From: Bacteroidales bacterium
GTDB lineage: Bacteria > Bacteroidota > Bacteroidia > Bacteroidales > Bacteroidaceae
Direction: 5' to 3'
Assembly: GCA_022784065.1 (NCBI GenBank)
Contig: JALFUO010000039.1
Location: forward strand, 1-34,963
DNA: 34,963 nucleotides
The notes below the pieces were generated by a model. That model saw only the letters and a list, made by a program, of their open reading frames with translations, was not told the DNA's origin and made no database searches. Both the position numbers and the translations under genes were made by a program. Below, one piece after another: positions 9,665 through 18,427 of the stretch (the stretch's first letter is position 1; every line of letters starts with the position of its first letter).

Positions 9665-9862
9665 ATGCCAAAAGTAAAGACGAACTCCGGCGCAAAAAAG
9701 CGTTTCAAGCTCACCGGAACAGGTAAGATCAAGAGACATCACGCTTACCACTCTCACATTCTGACGAAGAAAACGAAAAAGCAGAAGCGCAACCTCGACC
9801 ACGTTGCCCTCGTTGACGGCACGAACAAGCGTCAGGTACGCGAACTCCTCTGCCTCCGTTAA
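9665..9862 (+). CDS. rpmI: 50S ribosomal protein L35
   Basis: A 65-residue, highly basic protein: [20 protein letters not shown] at the start, an HHAYHSHIL segment, and a C-terminal RQVRELL. Length and composition are those of L35, a small protein of the large ribosomal subunit. It lies between infC and rplT, the standard arrangement. Confidence 0.97.
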   Translation: MPKVKTNSGAKKRFKLTGTGKIKRHHAYHSHILTKKTKKQKRNLDHVALVDGTNKRQVRELLCLR

Positions 9863-9987
9863 GTTTTCAACTATCAAAAGGAGAGCATCTCTTAAAACCA
9901 CATCAACAAATAGTTTAACCGGATGTTTAGCGCATTAAGTTCGTTGCAGTAACAACAACGACGCTAACAACCAAAAACAAAAACAAA

Positions 9988-10332
9988 ATGCCTAGATCAG
10001 TAAACCACGTCGCTTCGCGTGCAAAGCGTAAAAGAATTCTGAAACTCACCCGCGGTTACTACGGTGCCCGCAAAAATGTCTGGACCGTTGCCAAGAACAC
10101 TTGGGAAAAAGGTCTTACCTACGCTTATCGCGACCGTAAGAATAAAAAGCGTAACTTCCGCGCACTTTGGATTCAGCGTATCAACGCCGCTGCCCGCATC
10201 GAAGGCCTCTCTTACTCCGTGCTTATGGGTAAGCTCCACGCTGCCGGCATCGAAATCAACCGCAAAGTGCTTGCCGACCTCGCTGTCAACAACCCCGAGG
10301 CTTTCAAGGCAATCGTACAGAAGGTAAAGTAA
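9988..10332 (+). CDS. rplT: 50S ribosomal protein L20
   Basis: A 114-residue protein with the L20 signature: [20 protein letters not shown], then [34 protein letters not shown] and a C-terminal globular part ending [14 protein letters not shown]20 is needed early in 50S assembly and in other bacteria represses its own operon through mRNA binding. It is the last gene of the thrS-infC-rpmI-rplT unit, and a strong hairpin follows 35 bases downstream. Confidence 0.97.
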   Translation: MPRSVNHVASRAKRKRILKLTRGYYGARKNVWTVAKNTWEKGLTYAYRDRKNKKRNFRALWIQRINAAARIEGLSYSVLMGKLHAAGIEINRKVLADLAVNNPEAFKAIVQKVK

Positions 10333-10367
10333 ACGAAAGTATTTCTACTTTGTAATAGATTTCACAC

Positions 10368-10399
10368 TTAGGGTATGCTCTCAAAAAGGCATACCCTAA
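10368..10399 (+). terminator. Terminator of the translation operon
   Basis: TTAGGGTATGC pairs perfectly with GCATACCCTAA (11 bp, 10-base loop), followed by ATCCTTTT. Confidence 0.8.
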
Positions 10400-10432
10400 A
10401 TCCTTTTAGAAACCACCTTAAATTATACGATT

Positions 10433-10852
10433 ATGAAAAAGTTTTTTGCCAAAGTAGCGTTGGCAAGCTGTGCTTTCTTTGCCACCGCCCTTGCTGCCGA
10501 TGCGCAGCTGCTTATTGATCAAAGCTCCGTAAATGGTTTGAACGCAGATCAGATCGCCCGCCAAATGAGTTCTCAAAAGTCGAACCTCGAGCGTTCGTCC
10601 GTGAACGGCGTGCGCGGCGACCAGATGCCCGATTATCCCGTGGGCGGAGTGTCTTCCAGCCGCCGTTCGAACACGTCCAACAATCAAACCACCGTGACGA
10701 GAAGGTGCAGAAATTGCCTCGGGCGCGGAGTTTGCAGCAACTGCGGCGGAAAGGGTTATTATCGCACCCATTCTTACGGCAGTAATAACGTTGTCAAGTG
10801 TGGTTGCGGCAACGGAAAATGCCGTACCTGCGGCGGAACCGGCACCAGATAG
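10433..10852 (+). CDS. Small secreted protein with DnaJ-like CxxC-G-G repeats
   Basis: A 139-residue protein with a signal peptide (MKKFFAKVALASCAFFATALAADA). Two similar pieces follow: QSSVNGLNADQIARQM and RSSVNGVRGDQMPDY. The C-terminal third is cysteine-rich: CRNCLGRG, CSNCGGKG, CGCGNGKC and CRTCGGTG. These are CxxCxGxG-type knuckles as in the zinc-binding region of DnaJ, but there is no J domain. DnaJ is cytoplasmic, so an exported version suggests an envelope metal-binding or thiol role (inference). It stands alone between two terminators and runs toward the hexosaminidase gene. Not assignable to a named family by eye. Confidence 0.8.
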   Translation: MKKFFAKVALASCAFFATALAADAQLLIDQSSVNGLNADQIARQMSSQKSNLERSSVNGVRGDQMPDYPVGGVSSSRRSNTSNNQTTVTRRCRNCLGRGVCSNCGGKGYYRTHSYGSNNVVKCGCGNGKCRTCGGTGTR

Positions 10853-10877
10853 TGACGGGCCATATCAGATGATGCAT

Positions 10878-10913
10878 AAAAAAACGAGCGTTCATGCGGA
10901 CGCTCGTTTTTTT
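10878..10913. terminator. Bidirectional terminator between convergent genes
   Basis: AAAAAAACGAGCGT pairs with ACGCTCGTTTTTTT around a short loop. A-tract and T-tract flanks allow use from both strands: the DnaJ-like gene on plus and the hexosaminidase on minus. Confidence 0.85.
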
Positions 10914-10938
10914 ATGTCTATGAGAAATAAGCCGAACC

Positions 10939-13257
10939 TCAATGGCTGAGCATTTCGGGCGTGACCTTTTTCCATTCGCCGCCTGGCGTGCGGTATTCCA
11001 CCTTCGTTTCGTGCCAATAGTTGGGCCAGCCGTCGAAGATGCCGCCGATGAAGCACACCTTAATGCTGTGGCGGCCCTTTTGCAGCGCAATCTGCGCATT
11101 CTCGTGCGTGTGGCGCTGATAGCGGTCGGTCGAATTGTCGATGAGCAAAGAGCGGTCGAGCCATAGGGCGGCGTTGAGCGTGCTGAACTCATAGATGCCC
11201 GTCTCGGGAATATCGATAAAGCCTTCGGCAATAGCGGCGTAGTTCTTCACGTCGCGTAGGTTGCGCGAAAGTTCCGTAAGGCCGCGAAGCCCGTCGAGGT
11301 CGTTCAGCAAACTATCCGCAAACGCGGGCGTGCGGTCTTCGAGATCGGACGGCGCGGCAAAGCGGCCGTCGTATTTTTTCATAAGCAAGCCCGGCTTTGT
11401 CTGCGCTTCGGCAGTGAGGCGCGGCGCGCTGTATTCAGTTTTCACCGCATTGATGGTGCGCACCGGCGAGATGATGCCCGAGGGCAACACGGTGGCGGTT
11501 TTGAGCACCGTGGTGCGGTTGAGTTTTATGGGCGCAGCGTACACCTCGCCGTTTTGCAGCGTCGGGTTCGTGCCGTCGGTGGTGTAGATGATTTTCAAGT
11601 CACGCAGGGCTTTCAGCGTCACGGAAGCGGTGTCCACGAATGCCAGTTTGTTGCAAGAACCGCCGGGCTGCTCGGGCAGGGGCATGTGGTAGTTGAAGCC
11701 GAGCAGGGAGAGGCGCTCAGAGGCATCGCCGTCGAGGCGGCGCACAAAGTCGCCGTAGTCCTTGCGGTCGAGTGCCGTCCATGCCGTTTCGGCCAGAGCC
11801 AGCGCACGCGGCCAGAGGCGATATTCGAGTATCTGCGTGTTGTGCATGTATTCGCTCCAGCAGTTTGCCTGCACGCCCATCACAAGATGCTCGCGCCCCG
11901 TACCATGCAGGGCGGCGGGGATGGGGTCGTAGTTATAGACGCGGTCAATCGGGAAGTACGCGCCGAAAGCCGTAGGCTCAAGCACCTGGTCGCTTTGATA
12001 ATAATCAAAGTAAAAGCCGTGGCCGGCAGAGGTCATAAGCACGGGGTGGCCAGCCTTGGCAGCGGCGATGCCGCCGTCCTCGCCGCGCCACGACATCACG
12101 ACTGCCGTGGTGTCGAGGTTGCCGCCTTCGAGAATTTCGTCCCAGCCGATGATGCGCTTGCCCTTTTCAGCAAGGTGCTTGCTCACGCGTCCGATGATGT
12201 AGCTTTGCAGCTGCGCCTCCTTTTCGTAGCCCAACTGCTTCATACGCAGCTTGCAGCTGTCGCAGGCTGCCCATTCCGTGCGCGGACTTTCGTCACCGCC
12301 GATATGGTAATACGTGCCGGGGAAGAGCTGCACCATTTCGTCAATCACGTCGTTGAGGAAACCGAACATCAGTTCGCGTCCGGGACACATCACGATGTCT
12401 TCCACGCCCCAGATGCGGCGCACGCTGGTGGGCTGCTGCTTGCAGGAGAGTTCGGGGTAGGCGGAAATGGCTGCCAGTTCGTGGCCCGGGATTTCCAGCT
12501 CGGGCACAATCTCCACGTGGTGCTTTTTGGCAAATGCCACCACGTCGCGGATTTCCTCCTGCGTGTAAAATCCTTCCTCCACAGAGCCGTCTTCGTTCAC
12601 GCGGCGGCTGCCAATTTCCGTGAGGCGCGGATATTTTTTTATTTCTATGCGCCAGCCTTGGTCGTCTGTCAGGTGCCAGTGCAGGCGATTTATCTTATAG
12701 GCTGCCAGGCGTTCTATCTGGCGCTTAATCACAGAGGCGGGGAAGAAATGGCGGCAGGGGTCGAGCATCACGCCTCGGTAGCCGAAGCGCGGTTCGTCCT
12801 TGATGCTCACGCAGGGCAGCAGCCAGTCGCCGACCATCTGCGTGGCGTGTCTGTTTTCAATGGCAGAGGGGAAGAGTTGCACGAGCGACTGCATGGCGTA
12901 GTACAGGCCGGCGGCGGTCGATGCGCGGGCCACGACTTTCTCTGCCGTCACCTCGAGCGTGTAGGCTTCTGCTCCTTTCACGCTCTTATCGTTGATGAAA
13001 GAGATGCTGCCCTTTGAGAGGGCTTTACCTTTGCGCAGTTCGAAGCCTTTTGAAGTCCTGATTTTTTCGCAAAGCATTTGCGCCGCCTCTTTCGCCCCTT
13101 CGCCTTTGTAGGCAACGGTGGTTGCCGTGTTGAACGCGAAGGTGCCGGGCAGTGCCTCCACGGAAGCCGGGCGGGGAATGATGTTGATGCCGTCGGCCCG
13201 CAAGCTGCTGAACGAGAGCGTGCTGAGCGCGGCGATGATCAATAAAAACTTTTTCAT
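10939..13257 (-). CDS. Secreted beta-N-acetylhexosaminidase, GH20
   Basis: A 772-residue protein with a signal peptide (about 1-21). After an N-terminal GH20b-type domain, the catalytic barrel begins around YRGVMLDPCRHFFP (160-173) and shows HWHLTDDQGWRIEIK, EIVPELEIPGHE and the catalytic pair Asp322-Glu323 in YYHIGGDESPRTEW. GH20 enzymes use the acetamido group of the substrate as nucleophile, with this Glu as acid/base. A chitobiase-C-like domain (IIYTTDGTNP, about 560-590) and a PA14/F5-8-like C-terminal domain follow. It likely removes terminal GlcNAc/GalNAc from glycoproteins or mucin in the periplasm or at the surface. It starts 45 bases downstream of nadK on the same strand, so read-through from nadK is possible. 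Confidence 0.93.
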   Translation of the reverse strand: MKKFLLIIAALSTLSFSSLRADGINIIPRPASVEALPGTFAFNTATTVAYKGEGAKEAAQMLCEKIRTSKGFELRKGKALSKGSISFINDKSVKGAEAYTLEVTAEKVVARASTAAGLYYAMQSLVQLFPSAIENRHATQMVGDWLLPCVSIKDEPRFGYRGVMLDPCRHFFPASVIKRQIERLAAYKINRLHWHLTDDQGWRIEIKKYPRLTEIGSRRVNEDGSVEEGFYTQEEIRDVVAFAKKHHVEIVPELEIPGHELAAISAYPELSCKQQPTSVRRIWGVEDIVMCPGRELMFGFLNDVIDEMVQLFPGTYYHIGGDESPRTEWAACDSCKLRMKQLGYEKEAQLQSYIIGRVSKHLAEKGKRIIGWDEILEGGNLDTTAVVMSWRGEDGGIAAAKAGHPVLMTSAGHGFYFDYYQSDQVLEPTAFGAYFPIDRVYNYDPIPAALHGTGREHLVMGVQANCWSEYMHNTQILEYRLWPRALALAETAWTALDRKDYGDFVRRLDGDASERLSLLGFNYHMPLPEQPGGSCNKLAFVDTASVTLKALRDLKIIYTTDGTNPTLQNGEVYAAPIKLNRTTVLKTATVLPSGIISPVRTINAVKTEYSAPRLTAEAQTKPGLLMKKYDGRFAAPSDLEDRTPAFADSLLNDLDGLRGLTELSRNLRDVKNYAAIAEGFIDIPETGIYEFSTLNAALWLDRSLLIDNSTDRYQRHTHENAQIALQKGRHSIKVCFIGGIFDGWPNYWHETKVEYRTPGGEWKKVTPEMLSH

Positions 13258-13302
13258 GGTCGGTATTTAAGGTTACAAAAATCCAAATATTGCGGCTGCT
13301 TG

Positions 13303-14193
13303 TTACCTGCCATCTGCTCCCCACATCATCTTTTCGCGCAGGGTCTCGAAGTAACTTTGGTGTTTAATCTTCACAACGCCCACGGTGTGCGGGGCACGCT
13401 TGATTGAAATGGCACAGCCTTCTGCGAGGCTTCGGCTGTGTCCGTCGGCCGATAGCAGGAAGTTGCCGCTGCGAGAGCGGACGCGCAGATTTATCTCCAC
13501 GTCGTCGCACATCACGACCGGGCGCGTGGCGAGGCTGTGCGGCGCCACCGCCGCGATGCAGAGCGTGCCCGAGCGCGGCACGATGATCGGGCCGCCCACG
13601 CTGAGCGAATAGCCCGTGGACCCCGTGGGCGTGCAAACTATCAGGCCGTCGGCCATATATTTATTAAGGAGTTCGCCGTTCACGGTCGTTTCTATTTCTA
13701 TCAAAGATGAGTTGTCGTGCTTGAGCACTGCGACTTCGTTGAGCGCGAACGGGCGTTCTTCAAACGGATTGCCGTCAATCTCCACCGCCAAAACGCTGTG
13801 CGGTTCGATGATATAGTCGCCGTCGCACAGGCGGCGCAGGGCGGGCGCGATGTCGTCGGGCGAAACGTCGGCGAGAAAGCCGAGTCGCCCCGTGTTGATG
13901 CCGAGGATAGGCACGCCGCTGCCGCCAATTCGTGCGGCGGTGTTGAGAAACGTGCCGTCGCCGCCCACCGAAATCGCGAGCGCGAAGTCCGTCAGCGGGG
14001 TTCCGGGCATAATGGTGCGGCAGCCTGCGAGCGAGAGGCCGAGGCGCGTGGTGAGAAATTCGGCGAAAGCGGATTCTACCGATATTTCTGCTTCCAATTT
14101 GTGGAGCATGCGCACGATGGCTTCCACATATCTGTTTTTCTGCGTCTGATATACGTTGCCGAAAAGCGCAATCTTGAGAGGAGTATCGTTCAT
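13303..14193 (-). CDS. nadK: NAD kinase
   Basis: Phosphorylates NAD to NADP in the cytoplasm. The family motif GGDGTFL is at residues 77-83, followed by GINTGRLGFLADV, ALNEVAV (Asn-Glu at 152-153) and DGLIVCTPTGSTGYSLSVGGP. I choose ATG 14193 (296 residues): the frame extends nine codons upstream to a TTG, but that TTG is part of a TACTTTTG -7 promoter box, so it should not be in the transcript. Length fits the family. The hexosaminidase gene follows on the same strand. Confidence 0.94.
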   Translation of the reverse strand: MNDTPLKIALFGNVYQTQKNRYVEAIVRMLHKLEAEISVESAFAEFLTTRLGLSLAGCRTIMPGTPLTDFALAISVGGDGTFLNTAARIGGSGVPILGINTGRLGFLADVSPDDIAPALRRLCDGDYIIEPHSVLAVEIDGNPFEERPFALNEVAVLKHDNSSLIEIETTVNGELLNKYMADGLIVCTPTGSTGYSLSVGGPIIVPRSGTLCIAAVAPHSLATRPVVMCDDVEINLRVRSRSGNFLLSADGHSRSLAEGCAISIKRAPHTVGVVKIKHQSYFETLREKMMWGADGR

Positions 14194-14217
14194 ACGGTCA
14201 AAATAGTTTGGCTTATG

Positions 14218-14225
14218 CAAAAGTA
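14218..14225 (-). promoter_or_regulatory. Promoter -7 box of nadK
   Basis: Minus strand TACTTTTG fits TAnnTTTG. Transcription would start about 15-20 bases before the ATG at 14193. The rest of the divergent gap (to 14497) shows only a small hairpin at 14288-14307 (TTGATGC/GCATCAA) and the AT-rich motif at its right end. Confidence 0.65.
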
Positions 14226-14481
14226 CGATAATAATTTCATAAAAAACGGCATTGTCTTATATCGAAAGCGCAATTATCCCTGATTATTTGATGCCGTGAA
14301 GCATCAAGCCGTATGGCATTGGGCAAAAATCGGTTTTATGGCTAATGATTTATGCCCGTTCGTCTGTAAAATTTCGCATTATGTCGATTATCTTACGTGG
14401 AAATAAGGGAAAGCATTAAACCATAAAGCCTGAAACTCGTCTTAAAGATGTGCAGAAAAAAATTGCAACACATCAACTCCA

Positions 14482-14500
14482 ATATATATAATATTGTATG
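14482..14500 (-). promoter_or_regulatory. AT-rich gene-start motif, outer-membrane gene copy
   Basis: ATATATATAATATTGTATG, the reverse complement of the motif found before infC and folD. Here its last three bases are the ATG of the outer-membrane protein gene. Confidence 0.6.
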
Positions 14501-17500
14501 ACGTTTACAAAGAAAATCCTCTTGCCTTTCTTGCTTGCCGCTGCGCTGCCCTTCGGAGCACAGGCTCAGCGCTACCTTGTGGCAGGACATGTGACGGACG
14601 GAAAGTCCAATGAACCTGTTGAACTGGCTACAGCCGCCCTGCTTTATTCCGACAGCACCGTGGTGACGGGCAAGGCGACCGAAGAAGACGGTACCTTCCT
14701 GCTCAACGCCCGCAAGCCTGGGCAGTACATTCTGAAAGTGTCGTTTGTGGGCTATAACCCAGCCTGCCTCAACGTGAATGTGCCCGAGGGAACCGACTCG
14801 CTCAACGTGGGGAAAATCATTCTCAAACCCTTCGACAGCACGCTCAAGACGGCCGTCGTGACCGCCACGGTAGCGCGTGTGGAACAGAAGGAAGATACCA
14901 CCATCTTCAACGCGGCAGCCTATCGCGTGCCCGAAGGCTCTACGCTCGAAGCACTCGTGAAGCAGTTGCCCGGTGTGGAGGTGAGCGACGATGGCACGGT
15001 GAAATGGAACGGCAAAACCGTGACGGAATTTCTTGTAAACGGCAAGGACTTCTTCAAAGGCGACACGAAGGTCGCGATGAAGAACCTGCCCACCGACTTG
15101 GTCAACAAAATCAAGGCTTACGACAAGAAGAGCGATTACACGGAACTGACGGGCATTGACGATGGCGAGGAAACCACCGTGCTCGATATCTCTATGAAAC
15201 GCGAGCTTAATCAGTCGTGGGTTTCCAATATAGACTTGGCCTACGGCACCAAGGAACGCTATTCGGGGCGCGCTTTCGTGAACCGCTTCACCGACAAGAG
15301 CCGCATCACGGCCTATGGCTCTGCCAACAATACGGGCGACCGCGGCTTCGGCGGCCCGCGCGGATTTGGCGGTGGCAGCGGCCTCACGGCTTCGAAGAGC
15401 GCAGGCCTGGACTTTTCTTGGGAGAACGGCAAGGCCAAACGCGAGGCCGGACGCTTCGAGATTGGCGGTAACGTGCGTTACAACCATACGGGCAACGACC
15501 TCGTACAGACCACCAATTCGCAAACCTTTTTGACTTCCGGCTCAACCGGCTCTTACAGCAACTCTGCCTCGCGCAGCAACAGCAGCGCCACGAACGTGAA
15601 CAGCAGTCTGCGCCTGCAATGGAGCCCCGACTCGATGACAAATGTCGTGTTCCGCCCCTCGTTTACTTTCTCTAAGAAAGATGCCGGCAGCAACTCTCGC
15701 AGCGGCACGTTCAAAAACGACCCGTATGCCGTGGAAGGCATGGTGACGCCCCTCGACAGCATCTTTCAGGACGAACTCGCGATGTCCGAAAGCCTGAAAG
15801 AGATAGCCGTGAACCGCAACCTCAAAGAAACGCTTAGCGACAGCAAGAGCGTGGGGGCGCAGGGTTTCCTGATGGTTATGCGCCGCCTGAGCAGCAACGG
15901 GCGCAACATTTCGCTCCGCGCCAACGGCGGCTACACCAACTCCAAGAGCCACAGTTTCGGCATTTCGTCTATCAAATATTTCCAGAACAATAAGGCGGGC
16001 GACTTTACCAACCAGTACACAGACAATCCCTCTACGAATTGGAACTACAGCGTGCGCCTCGGCTACGTGGAGCCGCTCGGAAAGAACTGGTTTGCCGAAG
16101 TGCGCTACGAGTTTTCCCACAAGTATACCGACAGCGACCGTTCGCTCTATAATCTTGACGAATATGCTGACGGCTCGTTCGGCAACTCTTCCGCATATCC
16201 CATTATCGGCACGCTGCCTGCCACGGAAGCCGACATCTGGGCGCAGATGCGCGACGACGACAACAGCCGCTACGCCACCTATAAGTATACCGACCACACG
16301 GCAACGGCGGGCATTCGCTACAACTCCTCAAAAATCCGCGCCAACGTGGGCGTCTCGTTCAACCCCGAGGGAACGAAACTCAACTATCTCCGTCCCGGAC
16401 AGAACATCGACACGCTCGTGACGCGCCAAGTATTCAACGTTTCGCCGCAAATCCGTTTCCGCTACAAAATTTCCAAAACCAATCAACTGGAAGTCAATTA
16501 TCGCGGCTCGGCTTCGCAACCTTCGATGACCGACCTCCTGGCAGTGGTTGACAATTCCGACCCTCTGAACATTTCGCTCGGTAATCCTGGTTTGAAACCC
16601 TCTTGGAACAATAATTTGCGCATGTCTTATCGCGGCTACAACGCTTACCGCCAGCAGGGCATGGCGTTCAACCTCACGTTCCAGCAGACCAAGAACTCCG
16701 TTTCCAACCGCATGGTCTACGATGACGCAACCGGCGCGCGCTACACCCGTCCTGAGAACATCAGCGGCAACTGGAACACCGCGGGCAACTTTATGTTCAA
16801 CACGGGCCTCGGGCAGATGAAGAATTTCACGATATCTACCTTCACCGACATCAGCTATAACAACGCCGTGGGTTACGTGAGCCGCATCGGTACGTCGCAG
16901 AGCGTGGCGCAGTTTGTTAATTCTGTGTTCAACACTTCCAGAGAAAACGGGACGGCAACAAATGTGGCGCCTAAGACCTTCGACGATTACAACAATATTT
17001 TCGACGCCTCTGTTTCTTCAAAGAATACCACGCGCACGCTCGGCGTAGGCGAGAATCTCAATATCACTTATCGTAGTTCTTGGTTCGACATCGGGCTTTT
17101 GGGAACGCTGAAATACCAGCACTCTCGCGCAACCTTGCAAGAAAACTATAATATGGACACGTGGCAGTTCTCCTACGGCGCACAGGCCAACTTCAACTTC
17201 GACTGGGGCATGAGCGTTTCGACCGACCTGCGCATGAGCTCCCGCCGAGGCTATACGGACAACGCGATGAACACCAACGAGTTCCTTTGGAACGGGCAGA
17301 TTTCGCAATCGTTCCTCAAAGGCAACGCGGCGACCGTAAGCCTGCAATTCTACGACATCTTGCACCAGCAGAGCAACATCAGCCGCGCCATCACCGCGCA
17401 GCAGCGCAGCGACTCGTGGAGCAACGCCATCAACTCTTACATTATGCTCCACTTCATCTACAAGCTCAACGTCTTCGGCGGTAAGAGCACGGGCGAAAAC

Positions 17501-17632
17501 AAAGATGACAAAGACAACGGACGCAATGCCCGAGAGGGCTTCCGCCCCAGCCAGCCCGGACAGAACTCCATGCATGCTATGCCGATGATGCCCGCAGGAG
17601 GCGGACAAGGCGGCGGTCGCGGCGGATTTTAG
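14498..17632 (+). CDS. Outer-membrane beta-barrel protein with carboxypeptidase-like N-domain
   Basis: A 1044-residue outer-membrane protein. A signal peptide (about 1-23) precedes a CarboxypepD_reg-like domain (VAGHVTDGKSNEPVELATAAL...YILKVSFVGYNP). A plug-like segment follows (LVKQLPGVEVSDDGTVKWNGKTVTEFLVNGKDFF at about 154-190). The remainder is a long series of amphipathic, aromatic-rich strands, as in the OMP_b-brl_3 group of TonB-receptor-like proteins. The C-terminal tail after about 1000 is rich in Gly, Asp, Asn and Met and does not end in a classical aromatic last strand. The substrate is unknown; no SusD partner is adjacent, so it is not a typical polysaccharide-utilisation pair. 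A 25-bp perfect terminator stem follows. Confidence 0.88.
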   Translation: MTFTKKILLPFLLAAALPFGAQAQRYLVAGHVTDGKSNEPVELATAALLYSDSTVVTGKATEEDGTFLLNARKPGQYILKVSFVGYNPACLNVNVPEGTDSLNVGKIILKPFDSTLKTAVVTATVARVEQKEDTTIFNAAAYRVPEGSTLEALVKQLPGVEVSDDGTVKWNGKTVTEFLVNGKDFFKGDTKVAMKNLPTDLVNKIKAYDKKSDYTELTGIDDGEETTVLDISMKRELNQSWVSNIDLAYGTKERYSGRAFVNRFTDKSRITAYGSANNTGDRGFGGPRGFGGGSGLTASKSAGLDFSWENGKAKREAGRFEIGGNVRYNHTGNDLVQTTNSQTFLTSGSTGSYSNSASRSNSSATNVNSSLRLQWSPDSMTNVVFRPSFTFSKKDAGSNSRSGTFKNDPYAVEGMVTPLDSIFQDELAMSESLKEIAVNRNLKETLSDSKSVGAQGFLMVMRRLSSNGRNISLRANGGYTNSKSHSFGISSIKYFQNNKAGDFTNQYTDNPSTNWNYSVRLGYVEPLGKNWFAEVRYEFSHKYTDSDRSLYNLDEYADGSFGNSSAYPIIGTLPATEADIWAQMRDDDNSRYATYKYTDHTATAGIRYNSSKIRANVGVSFNPEGTKLNYLRPGQNIDTLVTRQVFNVSPQIRFRYKISKTNQLEVNYRGSASQPSMTDLLAVVDNSDPLNISLGNPGLKPSWNNNLRMSYRGYNAYRQQGMAFNLTFQQTKNSVSNRMVYDDATGARYTRPENISGNWNTAGNFMFNTGLGQMKNFTISTFTDISYNNAVGYVSRIGTSQSVAQFVNSVFNTSRENGTATNVAPKTFDDYNNIFDASVSSKNTTRTLGVGENLNITYRSSWFDIGLLGTLKYQHSRATLQENYNMDTWQFSYGAQANFNFDWGMSVSTDLRMSSRRGYTDNAMNTNEFLWNGQISQSFLKGNAATVSLQFYDILHQQSNISRAITAQQRSDSWSNAINSYIMLHFIYKLNVFGGKSTGENKDDKDNGRNAREGFRPSQPGQNSMHAMPMMPAGGGQGGGRGGF

Positions 17633-17653
17633 GAGAGAGGAGATTAATTAGGC

Positions 17654-17709
17654 AATAAAATCAAACGTCCCTCACTCTTTGCGTAGAGTGAGGGACGTTT
17701 GATTTTATT
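17654..17709. terminator. Strong terminator, 25-bp perfect stem
   Basis: The arms 17654-17678 and 17685-17709 are perfectly complementary around the loop TTGCGT, with core CGTCCCTCACTCT and A/T-rich bases at the foot. It can serve the outer-membrane gene on plus and the 50-residue gene on minus. Confidence 0.9.
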
Positions 17710-17727
17710 TGCATAGTTGCTCGCTAT

Positions 17728-17880
17728 TCACAACCCAGTGGATTTAAGGAGTGTTTCTGCATTTGTTGGGTCAAGCGGTTCGCCAACGTATTTGCCTTCT
17801 CTTGCATCTTTGATAGATGCCGCAGTTATTTCGTTTGGTTGATTGAAGGAGTTTTTCTGTTGCGGTAGGTTCTTTTGCAT
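17728..17880 (-). CDS. Small 50-residue protein, possibly orphan antitoxin-like
   Basis: A complete reading frame from ATG (17880) to TGA. It begins MQKNLPQQKN, continues NEITAASIKDAREGKYVGEP, and ends with NAETLLKSTGL. A TATATTTG -7 box lies 22 bases upstream, and the shared terminator follows, so it has the layout of a stand-alone gene. The NEIT-x-AI/SI-x-EA-x-GK pattern with a short LLKSxGL end recalls the C-terminal part of RelB-like antitoxins in Bacteroidota, but the DNA-binding N-terminal half is absent and no toxin gene is adjacent. It may therefore be a remnant or an orphan. Function not established. Confidence 0.6.
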   Translation of the reverse strand: MQKNLPQQKNSFNQPNEITAASIKDAREGKYVGEPLDPTNAETLLKSTGL

Positions 17881-17901
17881 AAGGCTATATCTTTATTGTT
17901 G

Positions 17902-17909
17902 CAAATATA
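17902..17909 (-). promoter_or_regulatory. Promoter -7 box of the 50-residue gene
   Basis: Minus strand TATATTTG fits TAnnTTTG, about 22 bases before the ATG at 17880. No -33 TTTG at the standard spacing. Confidence 0.55.
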
Positions 17910-17991
17910 TAGAATACCTGTCAAAATGCATCTCCTTTCGTCTGTTTCCCCATTTTCTTATATGCAAAAGCGCAAAAAAACGGAGAAAGGC

Positions 17992-18022
17992 TTTGCTGCT
18001 ATGAAAATAAGACTTACCTTTG
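17992..18022 (+). promoter_or_regulatory. Promoter of the tRNA-Val cluster
   Basis: TTTG (17992-17995), 19 bases, TACCTTTG (18015-18022). The bases after the -7 box (CACCGCTTT, then GAAAGAA) are almost the same as those after the tRNA-His promoter. Confidence 0.8.
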
Positions 18023-18046
18023 CACCGCTTTAAGAAAGAAACGCAC

Positions 18047-18121
18047 GGGCACTTAGCTCAGTTGGTTCAGAGCGTCTGCCTTACAAGCAGAGGGTCGGGG
18101 GTTCGAATCCCTCAGTGCCCA
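18047..18121 (+). tRNA. tRNA-Val (TAC), copy 1
   Basis: A 75-base cloverleaf: acceptor GGGCACT/AGTGCCC, D arm GCTC/GAGC, anticodon stem TCTGC/GCAGA with loop CTTACAA (anticodon TAC), T arm GGGGG-TTCGAAT-CCCTC, discriminator A. A full CCA end is not encoded. Confidence 0.97.
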
Positions 18122-18173
18122 CAAAGATTTTCGAAGCGTTTCTTTCAAACAGCAGCAATGACCTGTTTCTATC

Positions 18174-18248
18174 GGGCACTTAGCTCAGTTGGTTCAGAGC
18201 GTCTGCCTTACAAGCAGAGGGTCGGGGGTTCGAATCCCTCAGTGCCCA
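18174..18248 (+). tRNA. tRNA-Val (TAC), copy 2
   Basis: Identical over all 75 bases to the first copy, 52 bases downstream of it. Confidence 0.97.
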
Positions 18249-18278
18249 CAAATTACGAAAGAAACAAGCAAGGTCATC

Positions 18279-18353
18279 GGGCACTTAGCTCAGTTGGTTC
18301 AGAGCGTCTGCCTTACAAGCAGAGGGTCGGGGGTTCGAATCCCTCAGTGCCCA
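18279..18353 (+). tRNA. tRNA-Val (TAC), copy 3
   Basis: Identical over all 75 bases to the first two copies, 30 bases after copy 2. The three share one promoter and one terminator. Confidence 0.97.
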
Positions 18354-18377
18354 CACTGGGAAATCAAAATCCTTAGA

Positions 18378-18415
18378 AGGCGTGGAAACCCTCGGTTTCC
18401 ACGCCTAATTTTTTT
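18378..18415 (+). terminator. Terminator of the tRNA-Val cluster, in the recR leader
   Basis: AGGCGTGGAAACC pairs perfectly with GGTTTCCACGCCT (13 bp, loop CTC), followed by AA and seven T. The recR ATG lies only 12 bases beyond the T-tract. Confidence 0.88.
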
Positions 18416-18427
18416 CTTTCTGCATAA

